This document shows, piece by piece, positions 9,800 to 18,174 of a DNA stretch of 64,000 nt (its first letter is position 1; each line of letters opens with the position of its first letter). The position numbers and the translations under genes were made by a program. The stretch is from assembly GCF_021390245.1 (NCBI RefSeq), contig NZ_JAJUXH010000013.1:124001-188000 (forward strand), read 5' to 3'. This DNA is from Dyadobacter sp. CY323. GTDB taxonomy: Bacteria; Bacteroidota; Bacteroidia; Cytophagales; Spirosomataceae. The notes beneath the pieces were generated by a model. The model had not been told where the DNA came from, searched no databases, and was given only the letters and a program-made list of their open reading frames with translations.

Positions 9800-11230
9800 T
9801 TACTTGTACCCCTCATTCTGTTTCAGGTTCGGATTACGGTCAATTTCACTTTGCGGCAGCGGGAAAAGTACCTGGTAATCAAACGCCACTTTCCCCCGCG
9901 ATTTTGCCAGTTCAATAAATTTCCCATGACGGATCAGGTCCTGACGGCGCAGTTCTTCCGAAAAAAACTCCCACCCTCTTTCTTTCAGGATATGCGCGCG
10001 CAAAAGATCTTTTGAAGCGACATCCGCCAGTTTCAAGGGATCAACACCCGCTTTTACACGCACCTGATTGATGAGCTCTATCGCCTCGGCCGTTGGCCCG
10101 TTTAATTCATTTAATGCTTCTGCCTTACTTAAAAGAATATCGGCATACCGGACTACCGGAAAATCGTTTCCCAAATCAGCCCCCGTCGCAGGCAAGTCCT
10201 CCTCAAATTTAAAACTACGCTTATCATCCTTGCCGAGCACAATGTGTTTGCCGGCCAGATCGTCATACTCCGTCAGAAATACCTGGCGGCGCTGGTCTTT
10301 CGGGTCGAATGAATCGTAAAAGCCTGATAATGTTTTCAGTTGGGTCGCATAGTTGGCTTTTGCCGTACCCTTGTATTTGTAGTTTGGCGGGGCAGCATGC
10401 GGCAGGTAATTGGTACCCAGGCCTGGCTGCGCAATGTGCGGACGGACATAGATAAATTCGCTGTTTACCTCATTGGACAGCTTGAAAAGATCGGCCCGGT
10501 TGGCGCTGTTGAAGAGGCTGTATGCATTCAGAGCAATCACTTTTTGCGCGGTTTCATTGGTCTTTGCCCAGTCTTTGTTGTTCAGGTAAAATTTGGTCAG
10601 GAAAGCCAGCGCGGCACCTTTGGTCGCCCGACCATACTGTTTTGCTTTCAGCGGGAGGATTTCACTTACAGCATTCAATTCATCCGTAACAAACTTGACA
10701 AATTCCTCTTTGGACGCTCTGGCCGGCCTGTCTTCACTGCTGCTGATGCTGCTCGTGATAATGGGTGTGGGGCCAAAAAGATCGTAGAGGTAAATGTATC
10801 CGCTGGCGCGTAGAAACCGTGCTTCGGCAACGATCTGCTTCTTCCTTTCTTCGTCAAAATCAATATTGGGCACATTGTCGATCACCAGATTGGCGCGGTA
10901 AATGCCGCTGTAATACCGCGTCCAGCCGACATCGAAAAATTCGTGGGAAGCATTCCAGGTAAAATCTTCCAATGGCTGGGCCAGCCCCCGCAAACCGCCT
11001 TCCCGGATAATCAGCAAGTCCGTGGTCACTTCGGCCATCACGAAAATATTCCTGAACCCGTCGGTACCCTGCTTTTGTTCAAGCGCGTAAGCTGCATTTA
11101 AAAGTGCCTCGGCATCGTCGGCGGTTTTGAAGAAATTATTGGGGCCAAATGAAGAGAACACTTCCTCTTCCAGCGGCTTGTCGCAAGCTAATACGCTCAG
11201 TAATAAAAATATATAAAGTAGCTTTTTCAT
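9800..11230 (-). CDS. SusD/RagB-type nutrient-binding lipoprotein
   Basis: A 476-residue surface lipoprotein with lipobox LLSVLAC near residue 16. SusD features are EARFLRASGYIYLYDLFGPTPI, the TPR-like FLTKFYLNNKDWAKTNETAQ, and the C-terminal RYADILLSKAEALNELNGPT and ERGWEFFSEELRRQDLIRHG blocks. It pairs with the SusC encoded 19 bp upstream and is followed by a sulfatase gene. Overall arrangement and the C-terminal tail match the SusD at 5351-6817, which suggests that both units come from an old duplication or serve related ligands. Confidence 0.94.
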   Translation of the reverse strand: MKKLLYIFLLLSVLACDKPLEEEVFSSFGPNNFFKTADDAEALLNAAYALEQKQGTDGFRNIFVMAEVTTDLLIIREGGLRGLAQPLEDFTWNASHEFFDVGWTRYYSGIYRANLVIDNVPNIDFDEERKKQIVAEARFLRASGYIYLYDLFGPTPIITSSISSSEDRPARASKEEFVKFVTDELNAVSEILPLKAKQYGRATKGAALAFLTKFYLNNKDWAKTNETAQKVIALNAYSLFNSANRADLFKLSNEVNSEFIYVRPHIAQPGLGTNYLPHAAPPNYKYKGTAKANYATQLKTLSGFYDSFDPKDQRRQVFLTEYDDLAGKHIVLGKDDKRSFKFEEDLPATGADLGNDFPVVRYADILLSKAEALNELNGPTAEAIELINQVRVKAGVDPLKLADVASKDLLRAHILKERGWEFFSEELRRQDLIRHGKFIELAKSRGKVAFDYQVLFPLPQSEIDRNPNLKQNEGYK

Positions 11231-11249
11231 TTTAAGATCTGCTCAAATG

Positions 11250-14200
11250 TTATAGGTTGATACTCACGCCTGCTGTAAAAGTGCGGGACAACGGAAATGC
11301 ATTGTAGTCCGCGCGCACATTGGAAGTTCCGAAAGCGCTCACTTCGGGATCATAGCCCGTGTATTTGGTAATGGTAAAAAGGTTTTGTCCCGTTACGTAA
11401 ACCTGTACATTCCGTACATGCTTCCACTTCGCAGTCGGGAAATTGTAGGTTAACTGAAGGGTTTTCAGGCGCAGGTAAGACGCATCCTCCACCGCCCGGC
11501 TATTCACATTACTCGTGTATGCCACAGCCACCGGAATCGCGGACGAATTTGCATTGGTCGGGTTGGAAGGTGTCCAGCGATCGGTGTAGGTTTCCTCCAG
11601 ACGGTTGCGGCGGAACGAGATCGGATTCTCAGATTCCGTGCGGTTCAGGTTGAAGAGCTTACTTCCCTGCACACCCTGGAAAAAGAAGGAGAGATTGAAT
11701 GGACCGTAAGTAAAATCGTTATTGAGCCCGTAGGTGAATTTAGGAAACGGTGATCCCAGGATCGTCCGGTCGGCGGAATTGATCGCGCCATCCTTGTTCA
11801 CATCGCGGTATTTGTATTCGCCTGGCCTCGACAATGGCTGCGCGGAAGAAGCGATGTTATCGTTTTGCTGAAAAACACCGTCGACCATGTAGCCATAGTA
11901 CGCATTCAATGGATCGCCTTTGCGGATGATCGTGAAATCATTTGTAAAACCGGCCGAACCACCCAAAATAAAAGGTAACGCGCCCAGGTCCGTCACTTCA
12001 TTTTTGATCGCAGAAAAGTTAGCGGAAGTCCGCCAGGTGAATGGCGCAGTAATGTTAATGGAGGTCAGGCTCAGCTCAAATCCTGAATTTTTTAGCCCGC
12101 CCACATTCTTGAAAGTCGTGGTAAAACCTGTCGTACGCGGTACCGGAAGCTGTAACAACAGATCTTTGGTTTCTTTCTGAAAATAATCAATGCTACCCGT
12201 CAGCCTGTTTTCCAGTACACCAAAATCGATTCCTAAGTCCAGTTGGCTCGTTGTTTCCCATTTCAGATCCGGGTTCGGCAGCTGCGTGGTGGAGATACCG
12301 ACGTAAGGCGTGCCGTCAAAAATGGCTTGGCCCTGCGGACCAAGCAGTACCAGCGACTTGTAACTTCCGATATCCTGGTTACCGGTAAGTCCGTAACTGG
12401 CGCGGAATTTCAGATCCGTGATCGCATTGACGTTTTTCAAAAACAGCTCGTCTTTGATCCGCCAGCCCAAAGCCACGGAAGGAAAAATCCCGTACTTTTT
12501 GTTTTCTCCAAACCTCGACGAACCGTCGGCGCGGATCGAGGCGGTCAGCAAATATTTATCATACAAATTGTAGTTCACGCGACCCAAATAAGAAAGCAAC
12601 TGGTTCTTGGTCCGGCCTGAACCCAACGAAAATGTACTTTGTGCACCCGCCGCCAGGTTATCCGTCCCCAATGCGTCCAGCGGGAAGTTCTGCGCGCCGG
12701 CTGTTAATGTATTGACCTCAAATTCCTGGAATGTATAGCCGCCCAGGACTTCGATCTGATTGTCCTTGTTCAATGCTTTGTTGTACCGGGCGGTAACTTC
12801 GATCAGGTTATTGTATGAATTACTGGTGAGTATATTGGCAACCCCTTTTGTTCCCTCCGCCCTTTTGGTAAGTCTTGAAGTGAAGATATCCCGGCGAGAA
12901 TCCTGCCTGTCGGTGCCGACATTGATCTTGGCCGAAAGAGAAGGTATAAAGAAGTATTCGGCAAAAACGCTGGCGAAGGTCCGGTTAGTCGTTGCAAAAT
13001 CGCTTACCTCACTGGCTAACCCCACCGGATTTTCCAGGTTAACGATCTGCGTCTGCGTCCAGTTGCCATTTGCATTTCTGATCGAAAGTGTCGGGTCCTG
13101 AAAGATAGCGGTGTTGATCACTCCTGCTCCCTCATTTACGCTGACCCCATTTGGCACAAAATCGTCCTTAACATTACTGGAATTCAGGCTGAGCCCGAAT
13201 TTGAATTTGTCGTCTGTGTAGTTCAGGTTTACCCGCCCCACGTATTTTTTGATTCCGGAGCTGATCACCACGCCTTTCTGGTCGAGGTAATTCAGCGAGG
13301 CGTAGTAATTGAATTTATCCTGGCCGCCGGAAAAACTCAGCTGGTGGTTTTGCACCGTGCCGTTCCTGAAAATTTCATTCTGCCAGTAGGTACCATTTCC
13401 GATTTGCGCGATCTGCTCGGAGGTAAATTCCGGCACTTGTTTCTGATCGGCCCGCAGGTCGTTTAGCAGGCTGATATATTGTTTAGCATCCAGCATCGGT
13501 ACTTTTTTTGCTACCTTGGAAATTCCGCCTGAAACCGAATAATTGACATTCAGCTTTCCTTTTGAGCCTTTTTTGGTGGTAATCAAAATCACCCCGTTAG
13601 CGCCGCGGGAGCCATAAATAGCTGTCGCAGAAGCGTCTTTCAGGATTTCAACCGATTCAATATCATTTGGATTGAGCGCATTCAGCGGATTTCTTGGCGC
13701 TGTTTCAGAAACCACCGTCGAGCTGGGAACGACTGACGTATTGTTGATCGGCAATCCGTCGATCACGTACAGCGGCTCATTATTGGCATTGATCGAATTG
13801 GCCCCGCGGATGCGGATCGTTACCCCACCGCCCGGCTCGGAGCTGGATTGTGTCACCTGCACGCCGGCAGACCGGCCGGAGATCAACTGATCCACAGAGG
13901 TTTGCACGCCTTTATTGAAATCTCTACTATCCAGCGAACTCACCGAACCGGTAAGATCCCTTTTCTTTTGCGTTCCGTAACCTACCACAACCAGCTCATT
14001 TAGCTGGCGCGTGTCGTCACTCAGCTGCACATTTACCTGCGATCTGCGCTTGACAGCAACTTCCTGCGTCAGATATCCAATACCCGAGATCACCAGCACC
14101 GCCTCGTCGCCGACCTGAATTTCGAAAGCACCTTCTGCATTGGTTGTCGTACCGGCCGTAGAACCTTTTACCAGCACATTGATTCCCGGCAATGGCGACT

Positions 14201-14318
14201 GGTCATTGGCCGAGCTTACTTTGCCTTTAATGAGAGACTGAGAGAAACCAGGAAGTACCAGCAGCAACAGGCCCGCGATAACTACTCCTGAATGATAAAA
14301 ATGGAAAAGTTTTGACAT
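11250..14318 (-). CDS. SusC/RagA-type TonB-linked outer-membrane transporter
   Basis: About 1022 residues from the ATG at 14318 (MSKLFHFYHSG); a longer reading from a TTG at 14378 would add 20 residues ahead of the signal peptide and is unlikely. After the signal (ending GFSQ) comes a CarboxypepD_reg-like domain (IKGKVSSANDQSPLPGINV), the LNELVVVGYGTQKKRDLTGS linker, a plug (IRIRGANSINANNEPLYVID, DIESVEILKDASATAIYGSR) and a barrel ending in AGVSINL. Unlike the SusC at 1937-5350 it has no STN domain, and no sigma/FecR pair lies beside it, so regulation must be different. It heads a minus-strand SusC-SusD-sulfatase unit. Confidence 0.94.
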   Translation of the reverse strand: MSKLFHFYHSGVVIAGLLLLVLPGFSQSLIKGKVSSANDQSPLPGINVLVKGSTAGTTTNAEGAFEIQVGDEAVLVISGIGYLTQEVAVKRRSQVNVQLSDDTRQLNELVVVGYGTQKKRDLTGSVSSLDSRDFNKGVQTSVDQLISGRSAGVQVTQSSSEPGGGVTIRIRGANSINANNEPLYVIDGLPINNTSVVPSSTVVSETAPRNPLNALNPNDIESVEILKDASATAIYGSRGANGVILITTKKGSKGKLNVNYSVSGGISKVAKKVPMLDAKQYISLLNDLRADQKQVPEFTSEQIAQIGNGTYWQNEIFRNGTVQNHQLSFSGGQDKFNYYASLNYLDQKGVVISSGIKKYVGRVNLNYTDDKFKFGLSLNSSNVKDDFVPNGVSVNEGAGVINTAIFQDPTLSIRNANGNWTQTQIVNLENPVGLASEVSDFATTNRTFASVFAEYFFIPSLSAKINVGTDRQDSRRDIFTSRLTKRAEGTKGVANILTSNSYNNLIEVTARYNKALNKDNQIEVLGGYTFQEFEVNTLTAGAQNFPLDALGTDNLAAGAQSTFSLGSGRTKNQLLSYLGRVNYNLYDKYLLTASIRADGSSRFGENKKYGIFPSVALGWRIKDELFLKNVNAITDLKFRASYGLTGNQDIGSYKSLVLLGPQGQAIFDGTPYVGISTTQLPNPDLKWETTSQLDLGIDFGVLENRLTGSIDYFQKETKDLLLQLPVPRTTGFTTTFKNVGGLKNSGFELSLTSINITAPFTWRTSANFSAIKNEVTDLGALPFILGGSAGFTNDFTIIRKGDPLNAYYGYMVDGVFQQNDNIASSAQPLSRPGEYKYRDVNKDGAINSADRTILGSPFPKFTYGLNNDFTYGPFNLSFFFQGVQGSKLFNLNRTESENPISFRRNRLEETYTDRWTPSNPTNANSSAIPVAVAYTSNVNSRAVEDASYLRLKTLQLTYNFPTAKWKHVRNVQVYVTGQNLFTITKYTGYDPEVSAFGTSNVRADYNAFPLSRTFTAGVSINL

Positions 14319-14328
14319 ATTAAGTATT

Positions 14329-14424
14329 AGTCTATTTAATCTATGGACAAATAACGTTAATGCAAATGTATTTTCCAATTGCTGTAAGGCGTACCTAAAT
14401 AATCTATTAAGTCTATATAGATTA
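14329..14424. promoter_or_regulatory. Heptamer array in the divergent susC / TonB-receptor promoter region
   Basis: The heptamer A[AG]TCTAT occurs four times: AGTCTAT at 14329 and 14410, AATCTAT at 14338 and 14401. Each pair is offset by 9 bp. A reverse-complement copy, ATAGATT, starts at 14417. The right half also reads as an inverted repeat TAATCTAT (14400-14407) / ATAGATTA (14417-14424) with a 9-nt spacer. The array sits between the divergent starts at 14318 and 14495. It could be an operator for a dimeric regulator. The region is AT-rich, so chance is not excluded. Confidence 0.4.
14363..14370 (-). promoter_or_regulatory. Candidate -7 box for the right susC
   Basis: On the minus strand the sequence reads TACATTTG, a match to the Bacteroidota -7 consensus TAnnTTTG, 44 nt before the susC ATG at 14318. 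I see no good -33 TTTG at the expected distance, which would fit an activator-dependent promoter or a chance match. Confidence 0.35.
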
Positions 14425-14494
14425 TATTTTTATTTTTAAGCCTCGCTGGCCCGATTATGATGAAGGCGGCAGATTTTCATAAAACACTTTTATT

Positions 14495-17290
14495 ATGAGG
14501 TACAAATTACCAATCAGGAAATTGCAGGTAGTCGCAGCTGCGTTTCTGCTTTCAACCGGCCTGGCTGCTGCACAGCAAGGCACGGTAAAGGGCACCGTAA
14601 AAGATGGGCAGGAGGTATTGCCCGGTGCATCTATTTTTGTTCAGGGTAGCGGCGCTGGTGTGCTTACCGGTTCCGACGGCACCTTTTCGCTCCCGCTGCC
14701 GGCAGGTACGCACATTGTCAATGCAAGCTTTACCGGTCTGGCGCCGGAGCAGCAATCCGTTACGGTCCGGGATGGCGAAACCATTGAGGTGAATTTCGAT
14801 CTGAAAACAACTTCGCTGAATGAACTGGTTGTGCTAGGCTCCCGGGGCGAGCCGCGTTCTCAGCTCGATACGCCGGTTCCGGTAGATGTGATCGATGTGA
14901 AAAACCTGGTCAGGGATGTGGGACAAGTGAACCTGAACCAGATCCTGAATTACGTCGCTCCTTCTTTCAATTCCAATACGCAGGTTCTGGGGGATGGAAC
15001 GGATCATATTGACCCGGCTTCCTTGCGTGGCCTGGGCCCGGACCAGGTATTGGTTTTGATAAATGGAAAACGCCGCCATACCACTTCCTTAATAAATATT
15101 AACGGCACATTCGGGAAAGGCTCCGTGGGAACGGATTTGAATGCAATTCCGACTTCTTCGATCAAGCGAATCGAAATTTTACGGGACGGTGCATCAGCAC
15201 AGTATGGATCCGATGCCATTGCAGGCGTAATCAATATAATACTGGAAGATAATGTCAATGAGCTGCGGGCCAGCATTACTGCCGGAGGTTTTGTATCAAA
15301 AAATTCCGAGGGAGGAATCGACGGGGAAACCGTGCAGGCCAATGCCAATTACGGGCTTGCAATCGGCAGCAAAGGCGGCTTTTTCAATCTGGCAGGATCG
15401 TTCGATTTTCGCAATCCGACCAACCGGATGAAGGAATTTACAGGCGTAATTTTTTCTGATTATAACAACCCTGCCCTGTTTCCGGCACCGACCGGCGCCG
15501 ATATAACAAATGCCGAGCTGCAACGCAGAGGTTTGACACGGTCTGATTTTAATTCGAGGATCGGACAGGCATCTGCCCGCGGCGGCGCCATTTCATTCAA
15601 CAGTGTGATCCCCTTGGATAATGCCGCTGAAATCTATGCTTTCGGTGGACTCAACTACCGCCACGGCGAGTCGGCCGCTTTCCGCCGTACCCCCTCGCAA
15701 TTAACCCAGAACATTGCTGAAATTTATCCCCTGGGCTATTTGCCTTTGATTGGAACTGACAACTATGATCAGTCTTTTGCGACCGGTATCCGCGGTAAGG
15801 TCGGCCAGTGGAATGCAGACCTTAGCAATACATTTGGCCGTAACCAGATCGACTTTACTACTTCGAGTTCTTTGAATGCTTCTCTTTTGAAAGCCTCGCC
15901 TACCCGTTTCACGGACGGTGGTTACCGGTTTGCTCAAAACACCACCAACCTGGACCTGAACCGCAACTTTGACAATGTACTGAGCGGACTGAATGTGGCA
16001 TTCGGCGCGGAACACCGGTACGAAAATTACCAGATCATACAGGGTGAAGAAAAGTCCTGGGGCGATTACGGCAGGGCTGTACAAGTGGGCGTGGACGCAA
16101 CCGGGAAGGATATTCTGATCCCGAGTCTGACTGGAAATGTGTTTACCCTGAAAGCTGCAAACGGTGGAAATTATGCCGGCGGAGCGCAGGCATTCCCAGG
16201 TTTCAGGCCGGAAAACGCAATCAATGTTTCCCGGACTTCCGTTGGATTATATACTGATCTTGCCTTAAATATCACGCAAAGCTGGTTAATGGACGGTGCA
16301 TTACGATTTGAGAACTACTCGGATTTCGGCTCTACTCTGAACTGGAAACTATCGACACGTTATAAGATCGGAGAAAACTTTGCGATCCGCGCCGCAGCCA
16401 GTACCGGTTTCCGCGCACCTTCGCTGCACCAGCGCTATTTCAGTGCAACTTCAAGCTTATTCGTGGATGGGCAGATCATCCAGTCGGGCACTTTTACCAA
16501 TGAAAGCAGGCCCGCTCAGTTGCTTGGAATTCCTGAACTGAAACAGGAAACTTCAATCAATTACAGTGCTGGTTTCACAGGAAGTTTCGGAAAATTCAAG
16601 GTCACTGTTGACGGGTATTATGTTCGTATCGATAACCGGATCATCTATACCGGACAATTCAGCGGAAGCAATGCGGCTACCGCCAGTCCGCAGGACAGAG
16701 AGATCTTCCAATTACTCTCTCAGGCAAATGCTCAAACCGCACGGTTTTTTGCCAACGCCATTGATACCGAAACCAAAGGAATTGACGCGGTTTTGACTTA
16801 TAGTGAGCGTTTTGGCAAGTCTCGGTTCCGGGCAGACCTTTCGGGAACATTCGTTAAAACCAATATCGTCGGAAACGTGAAAGCATCGCCGCTGCTGGCT
16901 GGAAAAGAATCCACTTACTTTGATCCTGCGAGCCGCATCTATCTTGAATCCGCCGTTCCCAGGGTGAAAAGCAACCTGACACTCAGCTATAACATCGGGA
17001 AATTCGGTGCTTTTTTGAGAAACGTGTATTTCGGGCCCGTCGATGCCGCCACCAACGTGGAAGCGGATGCGCAGACATTCGGATCGAAAATCATTACCGA
17101 CCTCTCGCTCAGCTACGATATTTCTACGTCAGTTCGTTTCACACTCGGTGCCAATAACTTGCTGGACGTTTACCCGGACGAAACCATAGGAGGTAATCGC
17201 GGGGCAGGATACTTCGTTTATTCCCGTACCGGCCAGCAGTTTGGCTTCAATGGCAGATTTGCATTTGCACGTCTCAGCCTTACCTTGTAA
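14495..17290 (+). CDS. TonB-dependent receptor (non-SusC type) with carboxypeptidase-regulatory-like domain
   Basis: A 931-residue outer-membrane receptor. The signal peptide ends near LAAAQ. A CarboxypepD_reg-like domain (TVKGTVKDGQEVLPGASI to about residue 105) precedes the plug (residues about 120-250, with GPDQVLVLINGKRRH and EILRDGASAQYGSDAIAGVI) and a 22-strand-type barrel ending in RLSLTL. The plug is of the classical TonB-receptor kind, and it lacks the SusC VVVGYG linker. No SusD gene follows. The ligand is unknown; barrel-rich sequence gives no hint. It is divergent from the right susC and could share its control region. It converges on the RraA gene across a long perfect hairpin. 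Confidence 0.9.
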   Translation: MRYKLPIRKLQVVAAAFLLSTGLAAAQQGTVKGTVKDGQEVLPGASIFVQGSGAGVLTGSDGTFSLPLPAGTHIVNASFTGLAPEQQSVTVRDGETIEVNFDLKTTSLNELVVLGSRGEPRSQLDTPVPVDVIDVKNLVRDVGQVNLNQILNYVAPSFNSNTQVLGDGTDHIDPASLRGLGPDQVLVLINGKRRHTTSLININGTFGKGSVGTDLNAIPTSSIKRIEILRDGASAQYGSDAIAGVINIILEDNVNELRASITAGGFVSKNSEGGIDGETVQANANYGLAIGSKGGFFNLAGSFDFRNPTNRMKEFTGVIFSDYNNPALFPAPTGADITNAELQRRGLTRSDFNSRIGQASARGGAISFNSVIPLDNAAEIYAFGGLNYRHGESAAFRRTPSQLTQNIAEIYPLGYLPLIGTDNYDQSFATGIRGKVGQWNADLSNTFGRNQIDFTTSSSLNASLLKASPTRFTDGGYRFAQNTTNLDLNRNFDNVLSGLNVAFGAEHRYENYQIIQGEEKSWGDYGRAVQVGVDATGKDILIPSLTGNVFTLKAANGGNYAGGAQAFPGFRPENAINVSRTSVGLYTDLALNITQSWLMDGALRFENYSDFGSTLNWKLSTRYKIGENFAIRAAASTGFRAPSLHQRYFSATSSLFVDGQIIQSGTFTNESRPAQLLGIPELKQETSINYSAGFTGSFGKFKVTVDGYYVRIDNRIIYTGQFSGSNAATASPQDREIFQLLSQANAQTARFFANAIDTETKGIDAVLTYSERFGKSRFRADLSGTFVKTNIVGNVKASPLLAGKESTYFDPASRIYLESAVPRVKSNLTLSYNIGKFGAFLRNVYFGPVDAATNVEADAQTFGSKIITDLSLSYDISTSVRFTLGANNLLDVYPDETIGGNRGAGYFVYSRTGQQFGFNGRFAFARLSLTL

Positions 17291-17304
17291 TAACTTCAAA
17301 TGCA

Positions 17305-17354
17305 AACTCCTGCATTCAGGTCGCAGCTCAAACCGCGACCTGAATGCAGGAGTT
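17305..17354. terminator. 20-bp perfect inverted repeat between convergent genes
   Basis: Arms at 17305-17324 and 17335-17354 are perfect 20-bp reverse complements around a 10-nt spacer. The site starts 14 bp after the TonB-receptor stop and lies 26 bp before the end of the convergent RraA gene. Position argues for a two-way transcription terminator. No T-run follows on either strand, so it is not a textbook intrinsic terminator. Confidence 0.6.
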
Positions 17355-17380
17355 ACAAACAAAGCTGACGGCTCCTCCCA

Positions 17381-18124
17381 TTAAAAATACCCGCCCTTTT
17401 CCGTGATATCCTGAATCGACTGTCCTTCTTTTACCCAGCCAAAAATCACCTTCTCGTTTTCAATAATTTCTTCCGCCCGCAGCAAAACGTCGTATGCTAC
17501 GGCCCGCGGCACCACCAGCACACCATCGATATCTCCCAGAATAATGTCTCCCGGCTTAATGGTAGCATCGCCGATCTGGATCGTCACCTGGTAATGCGTG
17601 ATCAGGCAGCGGCCCAGACTACCATTTGAGATCCGGTATTTATAAAAGACCGGAAAATCAGCTTCCAGAATCTGGTGCGTGTCTCTTATTCCTCCGTCAA
17701 TGCAAGCTGCTTTTACTTTTTTACCTTTGGCGGTGGCAGTCATTACTCCGCCCCACAACGTTGCTTTCTGGTCACCGGTTGTATCCCAGACTACAAAAGA
17801 ATCTTCATGCATTTCATCCAGCATTTTCACCCGGAACTCCATTTCTCCCTTGATCATGGCATTGGGTGCGCTTTTAACGGTAAATGCAAGGCCCGCAACG
17901 GTGCGGTATTCCCGGAGCGGCACAATATGTCCCGGGAGCGCCTGGTTTAGCAGGCAAAATTCCCGCATTACATCATTTACGGCGCCGGTGTACAGTTTCT
18001 CGTAACGTTCCAGCAATTCTTTGTCGGGAATGGGAAAAGGCTCTGTTGACCGGCCTTCCCTGAATTCGATGAGCTCCTCCAGGTTCATCATCCCTACCTC
18101 TTTTTTATACTGATCTACACTCAT
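17381..18124 (-). CDS. RraA-fold protein (HMG/CHA-aldolase-like family)
   Basis: A 247-residue protein of the RraA / 4-hydroxy-4-methyl-2-oxoglutarate aldolase superfamily. The fold signature is seen in GLAFTVKSAPNA, WGGVMTATAKGKKV and ACIDGGIRD, followed by GDIILGDIDGVLVVP. In true aldolases of the family a D-x20-R-D motif binds the divalent metal and 2-oxo acid. Here the R-D pair is present, but the acidic residue 21 positions earlier is Gly (second G of WGGVM), so classic aldolase chemistry is not assured. It is the last gene of the minus-strand run, 50 bp behind the GH2 gene. Together with the dehydratase and SDR it suggests handling of a 2-keto-3-deoxy acid. No signal peptide, so cytoplasmic. 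Confidence 0.82.
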   Translation of the reverse strand: MSVDQYKKEVGMMNLEELIEFREGRSTEPFPIPDKELLERYEKLYTGAVNDVMREFCLLNQALPGHIVPLREYRTVAGLAFTVKSAPNAMIKGEMEFRVKMLDEMHEDSFVVWDTTGDQKATLWGGVMTATAKGKKVKAACIDGGIRDTHQILEADFPVFYKYRISNGSLGRCLITHYQVTIQIGDATIKPGDIILGDIDGVLVVPRAVAYDVLLRAEEIIENEKVIFGWVKEGQSIQDITEKGGYF

Positions 18125-18174
18125 GATTTTCGAATTTTAAGCGTTGAATTTTATAGTTTATTGGTGTTTAAAGT

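Noticed and set aside
14319..14378. TTG start for the right SusC
   Set aside because: It would put 20 residues ahead of a normal signal peptide, and it would include two of the heptamer repeats in coding sequence.
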